Origin: Serratia nevei | Lineage (GTDB): Bacteria > Pseudomonadota > Gammaproteobacteria > Enterobacterales > Enterobacteriaceae | Reading direction: 5' to 3' | Length of the DNA stretch: 64,000 nucleotides | Assembly (NCBI RefSeq): GCF_037948395.1 | Contig: NZ_CP149940.1 | Location: 2,418,001-2,482,000, forward strand | Shown here: one piece after another, positions 38,709-48,165 of the stretch | Position numbering within the stretch: position 1 is the stretch's first letter | How the letters are laid out: each line of letters starts with the position of its first letter | The notes under the pieces: generated by a model | What the model was told of the DNA's origin: nothing | Seen by the model: only the letters and a program-made list of their open reading frames with translations | The model's database searches: none | Made by a program: the position numbers and the translations under genes

Positions 38709-39878
38709 TCAGCGGCTGCGCCGTGACATGACCCGTTTGTCTTTCGGCCGATCCTGCCAGTCCTCAGCCTGGTTGTTGAAGTTATCCGCCAGCAGGTAGG
38801 CCGGGGTTTTCGCCAGCCAGTCGGACAACGAAATATCCTGATAAATGCCATTGTCCATCACGATCAGCACCTTCAAATCCTCATCGCCGATGTTCTCGAT
38901 GTAATGGCCGAAGCCCTGCGGCACGTAACCGACGTCTGAAGGGGCGTACTCTTCCGTCTGTGCGTGGCCGTGCGAGCTGAACACCGTCATGCGGCCTTTG
39001 CCGGCAATATAGTATTGCCATTCGTTGGCATTGGGGTGCCAGTGCAATTCCCGGATCGCGCCGGGTTTCACGATCTCGATGATGCCGGTCATGGTGGTGG
39101 AAATGGGAAATTCTTTCGATGACACCAAATGCACGCTGCCGGCGTCATTTTCAAAGAACGGCTTTTGCTTCATTAATTCATAGCGGTGGGTCAGCGGGGC
39201 GTTATTTAATCCGCCGTCGTTTTTCGGCAATGGCAGGGCGGGCGGAACGGCGCCGCCAACAATATAGGCCTCACCCTGTTTGGCCTTGGAAAATACCGCC
39301 GCCGGCATGTCGACGCTTTTTTCCAATACCTCTTTCGGCATATGCGCCACCCAGTCGGTGATGCTGAAGGTGCCGAATTCGGAGAAATGGCCGTTATCGA
39401 ACGCCAGAATAAAATGCGCGCCGTCCGCCAGCGCCTGAATGGAATGGCCGTAGCCTTTCGGGAAATACCACACGTCGCCGGGCCCGAAATCCGCCACTTC
39501 GCATTTGCCCTCGGGATCGAGGATGGTGATGCGCGCATGGCCTTCCAGCATAAACGCCCATTCGGCGGCGATGGCGTGCCAGTGCAGCTCGCGCACGCCG
39601 CCCGGCTCCAGCGTCATGTCGACGCCAGCCACGCCTTCGGAGATTGGAAACTGCTCGACGGTGGCCTCGCGCGCCCAGCCGCTGGGCAGGCTGCGTTTCT
39701 TGCTGTCGGTGAATTTGTACTTATAGAGATGCTGCGCATTAGCAGGCGGCTGGTAGCTGCTGGGGGGCACGATATTGCGGTGGTCGTCGGCAGCGGCATT
39801 TTTAGCGATGCCGCCGATCATGCCGGCGGCGGCCGCGCTGACGGCGGACACTTTCAATATATCACGACGCGATAGCAT
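38709..39878 (-). CDS. Tat-exported bicupin, oxalate decarboxylase family
   Basis: A 389-residue protein with two cupin domains. A twin-arginine signal (LSRRDILKVSAVSAAAAG) starts it, so it acts outside the cytoplasm. Both manganese sites are intact: HWHAIAAEW and HWHPNANEW each give H-H-E, with a later histidine in GYGHS and GFGHY. The lid that in Bacillus OxdC reads SENST here reads SEFGT; the glutamate used as proton donor is kept. Decarboxylation of oxalate is the best guess; oxidase activity or another substrate is possible. The ATG at 39878 has a GGAGAA ribosome site. Confidence 0.85.
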   Translation of the reverse strand: MLSRRDILKVSAVSAAAAGMIGGIAKNAAADDHRNIVPPSSYQPPANAQHLYKYKFTDSKKRSLPSGWAREATVEQFPISEGVAGVDMTLEPGGVRELHWHAIAAEWAFMLEGHARITILDPEGKCEVADFGPGDVWYFPKGYGHSIQALADGAHFILAFDNGHFSEFGTFSITDWVAHMPKEVLEKSVDMPAAVFSKAKQGEAYIVGGAVPPALPLPKNDGGLNNAPLTHRYELMKQKPFFENDAGSVHLVSSKEFPISTTMTGIIEIVKPGAIRELHWHPNANEWQYYIAGKGRMTVFSSHGHAQTEEYAPSDVGYVPQGFGHYIENIGDEDLKVLIVMDNGIYQDISLSDWLAKTPAYLLADNFNNQAEDWQDRPKDKRVMSRRSR

Positions 39879-40179
39879 AGCATTTTCTCCAATATAAAAC
39901 CGTGCGCCCGCAGAGGCAGGCGACAGGGAAGGCGCGAGCGCCATTGAAATGATTTTTTGTCATCGGCGGGAACAGGCTGTGACCCTTAAATCCTAGTGGC
40001 TGGAATTTATTGGGTAGGCGCTTATTTGTTTGCGTTTGTTACTAAGTGAGAGCGGGTTTGATTAATTACTCGGAAGTTGAATAGTCATTAATTGGAATTA
40101 ATTTTAGTCGCCGACCGGTTTAAATAAATAATAAACGAACGGCATTTTTTATTGGCCGTTCGGGCTTTTTATGACTGCG
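39879..40179. promoter_or_regulatory. Bicupin promoter region and ancestral lysR terminator
   Basis: The AT-rich 39950-40130 stretch should hold the bicupin promoter. At 40136-40162 CGAACGGC and GCCGTTCG form an 8-bp stem with an 11-base loop. Read on the minus strand it lies 7 bp after the displaced lysR stop codon (40169-40171) and is followed by a T-rich tract, so it is the original lysR terminator. Confidence 0.65.
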
Positions 40180-40218
40180 CCACGGTCTCCAGCACCAGCT
40201 GACGAAACCGTTCGACGA
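40169..40218 (-). pseudogene. Displaced 3' end of the lysR gene now at 47152
   Basis: On the minus strand these bases encode VERFRQLVLETVAQS and a TAA, in the same frame as the C-terminus of the LysR gene at 47152-48063 (which now ends LETVGKS). It is the severed original gene end, separated by the restriction-modification island. Confidence 0.85.
40180..40218. repeat. 39-bp direct repeat, left end of the hsd island
   Basis: Identical over 39 bp, in the same orientation, to 47163-47201. Outside the repeat the two flanks differ at once. The repeat lies within the lysR coding end. Confidence 0.95.
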
Positions 40219-40320
40219 GGCTGAACGGTGACAACAGCCTGAAAACCCGTTTCAAGTCATTACGTAATGCATTAATTTGTGTAAAATCAGAGTTAACCCA
40301 ATACCGTTGAGAACTTTGCT

Positions 40321-42753
40321 ATGGCTGGCGTAAACAAAACACATCTGACCGAAACGGACATCATCACCAAATTTATTCTGCCTGCGGTCAAGGAAGCCGG
40401 TTGGGATGTGATGTCACAGATTCGGCAGGAAGTGAAACTCCGGGATGGTAAGATCGTAGTGCGCGGAAAACTGGCTTCCCGTATCAAAGTCAAATCCGCC
40501 GATATCGTTCTCTACCACAAGCCAAACTTGCCATTGGCGGTGATCGAGGCAAAAGCCAATCAGCACGCCATCGGCAAAGGGATGCAACAGGGGCTAAATT
40601 ACGCCGGTCTGCTTGACGTTCCCTTTGTGTTTGCTTCCAACGGCGACGGTTTTATCTTCCATGACAAAACCAATCCGCAGCAGTTGGAGTCCGAAATTGC
40701 ACTTAGCGATTTTCCGACGCCTGAACAGCTATGGCAGAAGTACTGTGTCTGGAAAGGGTTCACGCAGGAGCAATTGCCGGTCATCAGCCAGGATTATTAC
40801 GATGACGGCAGTGGCAAGTCCCCCCGTTACTATCAGATGCAGGCGGTCAACCGAACGGTCGATGCCGTATCGGCAGGGAAAAACCGCGTTTTGTTGGTGA
40901 TGGCGACCGGTACGGGCAAAACCTATACCGCGTTTCAGATCATCTGGCGGTTGTGGAAAGCGAAAAACAAAAAACGCATTCTGTTCCTGGCGGATCGCAA
41001 CATTCTTGTCGATCAGACCAAAAATAACGATTTCCAGCCGTTTGGCAACGCCATGACCAAAATTACCGGGCGTACCATCGATCCGGCCTATGAGGTTCAT
41101 CTGGCATTGTACCAGGCGATAACCGGCCCCGAAGCGTATCAAAAAGCCTACAAACAGGTGGCGCCCGACTTCTTCGATCTGATCGTGATCGACGAATGCC
41201 ACCGTGGCAGCGCCTCCGAAGACTCCGCTTGGCGTGAAGTTCTGGAGTATTTCGGCAGCGCCACCCAGATTGGCCTGACGGCGACGCCGAAAGAAACCGA
41301 AGACGTCTCCAACATCGACTACTTCGGTGATCCGGTATACACCTACTCGCTGAAAGAGGGCATTGAAGATGGCTTCCTCGCGCCGTACAAAGTGGTGCGT
41401 GTGGATATCGACGTTGATGTCCAGGGCTGGCGGCCGCTTAAAGGACAGTTGGATAAATACGGCGCAGAAATTGAAGATCGTATTTATAACCTGAAAGATT
41501 TTGACCGCACGTTGGTGATTGAAGAGCGCACCATGCTGGTGGCGCAGACCATCACCGATTACCTCAAGCGCACCAACCCGATGGATAAAACCATCGTCTT
41601 CTGCAACGACATCGATCATGCCGATCGCATGCGCCACGCGTTGGTGGTGCTGAATCCGGAACAGGTCCTGAAGAACGAAAAGTATGTGATGAAAATCACC
41701 GGCGATGATGACGCAGGCAAGGCGCAGCTGGATAACTTTATCAATCCTAAGAAAGCCTACCCGGTTATCGCGACGACCTCGGAGTTGATGACTACCGGCG
41801 TGGATGCCCAAACTTGTAAATTGGTCGTGCTGGATCAGAACATCCAGTCGATGACCAAGTTCAAACAGATCATCGGGCGCGGCACGCGCATTAACGAAAA
41901 GTACGGCAAACTGTGGTTCACCATTCTCGATTTCAAAAAAGCGACCGAGCTGTTTGCGGATGAGCGCTTTGACGGCGTGCCGGAAAAAGTGCTGATTGTG
42001 AAGCCTGACGATATTTCAGACGCGGGGTCTGATTTTAATGAACGGTTGGATGCTGAAGAGAACGCAGAAGAGACCTGCGGCGCTGCGCATGAAGAACCGG
42101 CGGAATACCAGACCAACCCGGATAAATCGGCGGGGAACGGTGAATTCCATCCGAATGACGACGACAAAACCCGTAAATTCTATGTCAATGGCGTGACCGT
42201 CAGCGTGCTGGCCAAACGCGTTCAGTATTACGATGCCGATGGCAAACTGGTCACTGAATCTTTCCAGGATTACACCCGTAAAACCTTGCTCAAAGACGGT
42301 GAGTTCGCCTCGCTTGATGGCTTTGTGCGTAAATGGCAGGCGGCGCCGCGCAAACAGGCCATTATCGAAGAGCTGGAACAATTGGGTATCCTGTGGGATG
42401 TGCTGGCCGAAGAGGTGGGGAAAGATCTCGACCCGTTTGATTTGCTCTGCCATGTGGTGTACGGTCAGCCGCCGTTAACGCGCCAGGAGCGTGCCGCCAA
42501 CGTGCGTAAGCGTGATTATTTCACCAAATACGCCGAGCCGGCGCAGCAGGTGCTCAGCACGCTGCTGGATAAATATGCCGATGAAGGGGTCCAGGAAATC
42601 GAAGACGTTCAGGTCTTGAAACTGAAGCCGTTCGATACGCTGGGGCGCCCGCTGGAAATCATCAAAACCCGCTTCGGTGACAAGCAGGCTTACGAACAGG
42701 CGGTTAACGAACTGGAAAACGAAATCTATCGGTTACCGCCGCGTTTCGCCTGA
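40321..42753 (+). CDS. hsdR: Type I restriction subunit HsdR
   Basis: An 810-residue motor and nuclease subunit. The N-terminal PD-(D/E)XK site is D61, E76 and K78 ([15 protein letters not shown]). The superfamily 2 helicase follows: Walker A MATGTGKT at residues 194-201, DECH at 291-294, TATPKE, and [10 protein letters not shown] near 520. With HsdM and HsdS it translocates unmodified DNA and cuts at random distance. Its length fits the EcoAI-like (type IB) group better than EcoKI. The sequence upstream, 40219-40320, is AT-rich and holds the promoter. Confidence 0.95.
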   Translation: MAGVNKTHLTETDIITKFILPAVKEAGWDVMSQIRQEVKLRDGKIVVRGKLASRIKVKSADIVLYHKPNLPLAVIEAKANQHAIGKGMQQGLNYAGLLDVPFVFASNGDGFIFHDKTNPQQLESEIALSDFPTPEQLWQKYCVWKGFTQEQLPVISQDYYDDGSGKSPRYYQMQAVNRTVDAVSAGKNRVLLVMATGTGKTYTAFQIIWRLWKAKNKKRILFLADRNILVDQTKNNDFQPFGNAMTKITGRTIDPAYEVHLALYQAITGPEAYQKAYKQVAPDFFDLIVIDECHRGSASEDSAWREVLEYFGSATQIGLTATPKETEDVSNIDYFGDPVYTYSLKEGIEDGFLAPYKVVRVDIDVDVQGWRPLKGQLDKYGAEIEDRIYNLKDFDRTLVIEERTMLVAQTITDYLKRTNPMDKTIVFCNDIDHADRMRHALVVLNPEQVLKNEKYVMKITGDDDAGKAQLDNFINPKKAYPVIATTSELMTTGVDAQTCKLVVLDQNIQSMTKFKQIIGRGTRINEKYGKLWFTILDFKKATELFADERFDGVPEKVLIVKPDDISDAGSDFNERLDAEENAEETCGAAHEEPAEYQTNPDKSAGNGEFHPNDDDKTRKFYVNGVTVSVLAKRVQYYDADGKLVTESFQDYTRKTLLKDGEFASLDGFVRKWQAAPRKQAIIEELEQLGILWDVLAEEVGKDLDPFDLLCHVVYGQPPLTRQERAANVRKRDYFTKYAEPAQQVLSTLLDKYADEGVQEIEDVQVLKLKPFDTLGRPLEIIKTRFGDKQAYEQAVNELENEIYRLPPRFA

Positions 42754-42825
42754 TAGCGCATAAACCTTTCGCCACGGGTTGCTTCCGCAGCCGGTGGCAT
42801 CCTTTTTTAAGTATGGAAAGAAAAC

Positions 42826-44298
42826 ATGTCGATTAGCTCAGTGATTAAATCCCTTCAGGACATTATGCGCAAAGACGCCGGCGTAGATGGCGACGCGCAG
42901 CGCCTTGGCCAGCTTTCGTGGCTACTGTTTCTGAAAATTTTCGATACTCAGGAAGAAGAGCTGGAATTGGAGCAGGATGATTACCAGTTCCCGATCCCGC
43001 AGCGCTATTTATGGCGCAGCTGGGCGGCGAACAGCGAAGGGATCACCGGGGAGGCGCTGCTGGAGTTCATCAACGACGATCTGTTCCCGACGTTGAAAAA
43101 CCTCACCGCGCCTATCGACAAAAATCCGCGCGGTTTTGTGGTCAAACAGGCGTTCAGCGATGCCTATAACTACATGAAGAACGGCACGTTGCTGCGCCAG
43201 GTGATCAACAAGCTCAACGAAATCGATTTCAGCAGCAGCCAGGAACGCCATCTGTTCGGCGATATCTACGAACAGATCCTGCGTGACTTGCAAAGTGCCG
43301 GTAATGCGGGCGAGTTCTATACCCCGCGTGCCGTGACGCGCTTTATGGTCAACCGTATTGACCCGAAACTGGGCGAGTCGATCATGGATCCGGCCTGCGG
43401 CACCGGCGGCTTCCTTGCCTGCGCGTTCGACCATGTGAAAGAGCATTACGTCAAAACGACCGAAGACCACAAAACGCTGCAAAAACAGATTCACGGCGTA
43501 GAGAAGAAACAGCTGCCGCACCTGCTGTGCACCACCAATATGTTGTTGCACGGCATTGAGGTGCCGGTACAAATTCGCCACGACAACACACTCAACAAAC
43601 CGCTGTCCTCCTGGGATGAGCAGATTGACGTGATCGTCACCAACCCGCCGTTTGGCGGCACCGAAGAAGACGGCATCGAGAAGAACTTCCCGGCCGAGAT
43701 GCAAACCCGTGAAACGGCGGATCTGTTCCTGCAGCTGATTATCGAAGTGCTGGCCGATAAAGGCCGTGCGGCGGTGGTATTGCCGGACGGTACGCTGTTT
43801 GGCGAAGGCGTAAAAACCAAAATCAAAAAGCTGCTTACCGAAGAGTGCAACCTGCACACCATCGTGCGTTTGCCGAACGGCGTGTTTAACCCGTATACCG
43901 GCATCAAAACCAATATTCTGTTCTTCACCAAAGGTCAACCGACTAAACAGGTGTGGTTCTACGAGCATCCGTACCCGGACGGTGTGAAGAACTACAGCAA
44001 AACCAAACCGATGAAGTTCGAAGAGTTCCAGGCCGAAATCGACTGGTGGGGCAACGAAGCGGACGGTTTTGCCGGCCGTGAGGAAAACAATCAGGCGTGG
44101 CAAGTCAGCATCGACGACATCATCGCCCGCAACTTCAACCTCGATATCAAAAATCCGTACCAGGGTGAAACCGTCAGCCACGATCCGGATGAACTGCTGG
44201 CGCAGTACCAGAAGCAGCAAGCGGAAATCAGCGATCTGCGCAACCAGCTGCGCGATATCCTCGGCGCTGCGCTGGCCAGCAATAAAGGGGCGAACTGA
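42826..44298 (+). CDS. hsdM: Type I DNA methyltransferase subunit HsdM
   Basis: A 490-residue N6-adenine methyltransferase. S-adenosylmethionine motif I is DPACGTGGF at residue 188 and the catalytic motif IV is NPPFGG at residue 273. It starts 72 bp after hsdR with a GAAAGAAAA upstream stretch. Its stop overlaps the hsdS ATG by one base (TGATG). With HsdS it forms the modification enzyme that protects host sites. Confidence 0.95.
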   Translation: MSISSVIKSLQDIMRKDAGVDGDAQRLGQLSWLLFLKIFDTQEEELELEQDDYQFPIPQRYLWRSWAANSEGITGEALLEFINDDLFPTLKNLTAPIDKNPRGFVVKQAFSDAYNYMKNGTLLRQVINKLNEIDFSSSQERHLFGDIYEQILRDLQSAGNAGEFYTPRAVTRFMVNRIDPKLGESIMDPACGTGGFLACAFDHVKEHYVKTTEDHKTLQKQIHGVEKKQLPHLLCTTNMLLHGIEVPVQIRHDNTLNKPLSSWDEQIDVIVTNPPFGGTEEDGIEKNFPAEMQTRETADLFLQLIIEVLADKGRAAVVLPDGTLFGEGVKTKIKKLLTEECNLHTIVRLPNGVFNPYTGIKTNILFFTKGQPTKQVWFYEHPYPDGVKNYSKTKPMKFEEFQAEIDWWGNEADGFAGREENNQAWQVSIDDIIARNFNLDIKNPYQGETVSHDPDELLAQYQKQQAEISDLRNQLRDILGAALASNKGAN

Positions 44299-46010
44299 TG
44301 AGCGTTGAGAAACTGATTACCGATCATATCGATATCTGGTCCTCGGCCCTGCAAACTCGCTCCACCGCCGGGCGCGGCAGCAACGGTAAAATCGACCTCT
44401 ATGGCATTAAGAAACTGCGTGAGCTGATTCTGGAACTGGCGGTGCGCGGCAAACTGGTGCCGCAGGATCCGAATGATGAACCGGCGTCTGAGTTGTTGAA
44501 GCGTATTGCGGCTGAAAAAGCGGAGCTGGTAAAGCAGGGGAAAATTAAAAAGCAGAAGCCGCTGCCGGAAATTAGTGAGGATGAGAAGCCGTTTGAGTTG
44601 CCGAAGGGGTGGGCATGGATCAGATTAGGTGATGCGACAATTAACCGTGATTCTGAAAGGATTCCACTTTCATCTGATGAACGCTCCAATCGACAAGGGA
44701 TATATGACTATTATGGTGCGTCAGGAGTTATTGACAATATTGATGACTTCCTGTTCGATGAAACACTCCTTCTTATTGGTGAGGATGGAGCTAATTTGAT
44801 AAACAGAACAACATCAATAGCTTTCATGGCTCACGGTAAATATTGGGTGAATAATCATGCGCATGTATTAGATGGTATTTGCGTGAGTTTTCTTGAATAT
44901 GTCTGCTTGTATATCAACTCTATTAATCTTGAGCAATATATTACGGGGACGGCCCAGCCTAAAATGAATCAAGCAAAAATGAATACTATTTTGCTTGGAT
45001 TAGCACCAAAAAGAGAACAGTCTCGAATACTATCAAAAGTTAACATACTTATGTCCCTCTGCGATCAACTGGAACAGCACTCGCTAACCACTCTGGATGC
45101 CCATCAGCAACTGGTGGAAACCCTGCTGGCAACGCTGACCGACAGCCAAAATGCCGAAGTACTCGTCGAAAATTGGGCGCGAATCAGCCAACATTTCGAT
45201 ACGTTGTTTACCACCGAAGCGAGCATCGACGCACTTAAGCAAACCATTCTGCAACTGGCAGTGATGGGTAAATTGGTACCGCAGGATCCTAACGACGAAC
45301 CGGCTTCTGAACTGCTTAAGCGTATTGGGCAGGAAAAAGCGCAGCTGGTGAAAGAAGGCAAAATTAAAAAGCAAAAGCCGTTGCCACTAATTAATGATGA
45401 TGAGAAACCGTTTGAGTTGCCGGAAGGTTGGACGTGGGTAACGCTATCACATCTGGGGATTTTCTCTGGTGGTAAAACCCCTAGCAAGATGAGAGATGAG
45501 TATTGGGGCGGAGATATTCCCTGGGTGACACCAAAGGATATGAAAACGTGGCTAGTAACGAACTCAGAGGATTTCGTTACTAGCTTGGCAATTGAAAGTG
45601 GGTTAAGTAAATTCTCTCCAGGATGTTTGTTGTTTGTTGCAAGGAGTGGAATCCTGAGAAGAACATTTCCTGTTGCAATAACAGCTATTGAATGCACTGT
45701 TAATCAAGATTTAAAAGTTTTGAAACCTTTCGTTTTAAACACTAATAGCTATATTCTTTTGATGATGCGTGGTTTTGAAAAATATATACTTGAGAACCTT
45801 ACCAAGGTAGGAACAACTGTTGAAAGTTTATTGTTCGATGAGTTTTCATCACATCCTTTCATGTTGCCTCCCTTAGAGGAACAACTCCGTATCTGCGATA
45901 AAGTAAATGAAATATTGAATGTTTGCGATACCCTCAAGTATAACCTCCATTCCGCCCAGCAAACCCAGCTCCATCTGGCGGACGCACTCACAGACGCAGC
46001 ATTAAACTAA
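44298..46010 (+). CDS. hsdS: Type I specificity subunit HsdS
   Basis: A 570-residue protein with two target-recognition domains, each reading one half of a bipartite site. The conserved regions are an internal repeat: LVPQDPNDEPASELLKRI begins at about residues 53 and 326, each followed by a KIKKQKPLP helix. The recognition domains themselves (about 44620-45050 and 45440-45950) are clearly AT-richer than the conserved parts, a sign of domain exchange. The target sequence cannot be predicted from sequence alone. Confidence 0.93.
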   Translation: MSVEKLITDHIDIWSSALQTRSTAGRGSNGKIDLYGIKKLRELILELAVRGKLVPQDPNDEPASELLKRIAAEKAELVKQGKIKKQKPLPEISEDEKPFELPKGWAWIRLGDATINRDSERIPLSSDERSNRQGIYDYYGASGVIDNIDDFLFDETLLLIGEDGANLINRTTSIAFMAHGKYWVNNHAHVLDGICVSFLEYVCLYINSINLEQYITGTAQPKMNQAKMNTILLGLAPKREQSRILSKVNILMSLCDQLEQHSLTTLDAHQQLVETLLATLTDSQNAEVLVENWARISQHFDTLFTTEASIDALKQTILQLAVMGKLVPQDPNDEPASELLKRIGQEKAQLVKEGKIKKQKPLPLINDDEKPFELPEGWTWVTLSHLGIFSGGKTPSKMRDEYWGGDIPWVTPKDMKTWLVTNSEDFVTSLAIESGLSKFSPGCLLFVARSGILRRTFPVAITAIECTVNQDLKVLKPFVLNTNSYILLMMRGFEKYILENLTKVGTTVESLLFDEFSSHPFMLPPLEEQLRICDKVNEILNVCDTLKYNLHSAQQTQLHLADALTDAALN

Positions 46011-46020
46011 GGAACGGACG

Positions 46021-47124
46021 ATGCCGCTTCATCATGCAATCTGGCGGGTGGGGGATGCCCCACAGCCACTGGCTATCAGCAAGCTCCCCAGCGAACAACT
46101 GCTGGAGAAGATGATCTTAAGCGATCCGACCATCCTCTCCGACCAGTGGATGCTGATCGGCCATCAGGAAAATACCCTTGATAAGGGGCGTATCGATCTG
46201 CTGGCTATCGCGCCGGATGCCTCGTTGATTCTGATTGAGCTGAAGCGCGATCGCACACCGCGTGAGGTGGTGGCGCAGGCGTTGGACTATGCCTCCTGGG
46301 TGGATGATCTCACCGCCGATCGTCTGTCGCAGATTTACGAAAAATTCTCCGGCGGCGGCAATCTGGGGGAGGCGTTTAAGCAACGCTTTAACACTGAACT
46401 GGAAGAGGACTCCCTGAATCAGTCACACCAAATTATCATCGTGGCGGCAGAGCTGGATCCCTCGACCGAGCGTATCGTGGACTATCTCAGCAAAAATGGC
46501 ATCTCGATTAACGTGCTGTTCTTTAAAGTGTTCCAGCACGGCGACGATCAGTTCTTAAGCCGCGCCTGGCTTCTCGATCCGAGCGAAACGCAAACCAATG
46601 CTGCACAAGCCACCGCAGGAACCAGCGCCAAAACCAAAGATCCCTGGAACGGGGAGTTCTATGTTTCATTTGGCGATCCGTTAAGCCGGAGCTGGGAAGA
46701 GGCGCGTCGCTACGGGTTTATCAGCGCCGGTGGCGGCAGTTGGTACAGCCAGACCTTAAAGCAGCTCCAGCCCGGCGACCGCGTGTGGGTAAAGATCCCG
46801 GCAACGGGCTATGTAGGCGTCGGTTTGGTCCAGAGCGCTGTAGAGCCCGTCAGCAGTTTTACGGTTAACACCGAAGACGGTGAAAAACCGGCGATGGAAG
46901 TGCTTAAGTATCGCGAGCTGTATCGCCGCAATGCCGATGATCCGGACAAATCAGAGTATTTTGTCCCGGTGAAATGGCTGGAAACCCGCAGTGAAGAAGA
47001 TGCGGTCAATGAAGTGGGCTTTTTCGGTAATCAGAATACGGTATGTAAACCGACGGCGCCGAAGTGGCGCCATACCATTGAGAAGCTGAAACGCTATTTC
47101 CGCCACTGGGATGCGGACGCGTAA
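46021..47124 (+). CDS. PD-(D/E)XK nuclease with C-terminal PUA/EVE-like domain, fourth hsd gene
   Basis: A 367-residue protein starting 10 bp after hsdS, so in the same operon. The N-terminal half has a restriction-type active site, D59 in GRIDLLAIAPD and E73 with K75 in LIELKRD, as in NucS/DUF91-like nucleases. The C-terminal half (from about residue 210: WNGEFYVSFGD, then LQPGDRVWVKIPATGYVG) looks like a PUA/ASCH/EVE-type small beta-barrel that binds RNA or modified bases. A role as accessory nuclease beside the type I system is inferred from position. Confidence 0.75.
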   Translation: MPLHHAIWRVGDAPQPLAISKLPSEQLLEKMILSDPTILSDQWMLIGHQENTLDKGRIDLLAIAPDASLILIELKRDRTPREVVAQALDYASWVDDLTADRLSQIYEKFSGGGNLGEAFKQRFNTELEEDSLNQSHQIIIVAAELDPSTERIVDYLSKNGISINVLFFKVFQHGDDQFLSRAWLLDPSETQTNAAQATAGTSAKTKDPWNGEFYVSFGDPLSRSWEEARRYGFISAGGGSWYSQTLKQLQPGDRVWVKIPATGYVGVGLVQSAVEPVSSFTVNTEDGEKPAMEVLKYRELYRRNADDPDKSEYFVPVKWLETRSEEDAVNEVGFFGNQNTVCKPTAPKWRHTIEKLKRYFRHWDADA

Positions 47125-47151
47125 TGGGGCTGGGCGATGGGATCGCCATCA

Positions 47152-48063
47152 TCAGCTCTTCCCCACGGTCTCCAGCACCAGCTGACGAAACCGTTCGACG
47201 ATCGGCGAAGCCGGGCTGCGGCGCAGCGCCAGGTAAAGCGGGGCGCTGAGCTGCGCCTCTTCGGCGAGGGTGCGGTAGACGATACCGTCGCCGCCCAGCC
47301 GCCGCATTGAGCCGGGCACCACTGACAGCCCCAGCCCGGCGCCGACCAGGCTGAGGGTGGCCGGCAGGCGCGGCGCTTCCTGCACGATGCGCGGGCTGAA
47401 GCCGGCGCGGTGGCAGGCGGCCAGGATGGCGTCGTACAGCCCCTGGCCGGCCGGGCGGCGATAGAGAATAAACGCCTCGTGGGCCAGTTCGGCCAGCGGC
47501 AGCGGCTGCTGCGTTTCTTGCGCCAGCCGGTGGCCCAGCGGCAGGGCGACGATCATCGGTTCGCTGAGCACCGGCACCACGCTCAGGCCGGGAATGCCGC
47601 TGGCCGGCGAACGCACAAAGGCGGCGTCGAGGCGCTGTTCCAGCAACGCCTCCATCAGTTCGCCGCTGCCGGCTTCTTCCAGCTGGGTGGTGATGCCCGG
47701 CAGGATGTCGCGGTAGCGGCGCAGCAGGTTGGGCACGAACGGGTGCAGCGCGGCGGAGCTGGTGAAGCCGATGGCGATGTGCCCCTGCTCGCCGCGAGCG
47801 GCGCGCTGCACCGCTTCGCGCAGGCGTTCGGCGCGCGCCAGCAGGGCGCGGGCCTCTTCGAACAGCACGCCCCCCGCTTCGGTAACGCGCACGCCGCGCG
47901 GCAGGCGCTGCAACAAGGTGACGCCCAGTTCATCTTCCAGCCCCTGCAGCAGGCGGGTCAGCGGCGGCTGCTGGATAAACAGCCGCTCGGCGGCGCGGGT
48001 GATGTTGCCTTCTTCCACTACGGTGACGAACGCCCGCAGGCGACGCAGTTCGATCATAGCCAT
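47152..48063 (-). CDS. LysR-family regulator, 3' end exchanged by the hsd island
   Basis: A 303-residue LysR protein with N-terminal helix-turn-helix (IELRRLRAFVTVVEEGNITR, QPPLTRLLQGLEDEL). It is divergent from the chromate transporter genes at 48166 and probably regulates them. Its last residues are now VGKS and the stop is TGA at 47152; the earlier end VAQS with TAA is stranded at 40169-40218 beyond the island. The protein is intact. Confidence 0.92.
   Translation of the reverse strand: MAMIELRRLRAFVTVVEEGNITRAAERLFIQQPPLTRLLQGLEDELGVTLLQRLPRGVRVTEAGGVLFEEARALLARAERLREAVQRAARGEQGHIAIGFTSSAALHPFVPNLLRRYRDILPGITTQLEEAGSGELMEALLEQRLDAAFVRSPASGIPGLSVVPVLSEPMIVALPLGHRLAQETQQPLPLAELAHEAFILYRRPAGQGLYDAILAACHRAGFSPRIVQEAPRLPATLSLVGAGLGLSVVPGSMRRLGGDGIVYRTLAEEAQLSAPLYLALRRSPASPIVERFRQLVLETVGKS
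47163..47201. repeat. 39-bp direct repeat, right end of the hsd island
   Basis: Perfect copy of 40180-40218, encoding the C-terminal codons of the lysR gene. Confidence 0.95.
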
Positions 48064-48165
48064 ACCTCAAAGGTATCTTTAGTTGTTCCGGAATGCATTA
48101 GACATCATGGCACGGCGGCGCGCATGATACCAGACATCAAAAAAGCGATATGGAATGGCAATGTC

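Larger units (their letters stand above)
40219..47201. mobile_element. Type I restriction-modification island, 6,983 bp
   Basis: Bounded by perfect 39-bp direct repeats, this segment carries hsdR, hsdM, hsdS and a PD-(D/E)XK nuclease gene and nothing else. Removing one repeat plus the interior restores a continuous lysR reading frame ending in VAQS and its terminator. No integrase, transposase or excisionase is encoded, so it was either mobilised in trans or exchanged by homologous recombination. Confidence 0.85.

Noticed and set aside
40219..47201. Integrase or transposase of the hsd island
   Set aside because: I checked every gene between the repeats; none has recombinase motifs and no terminal inverted repeats were seen.
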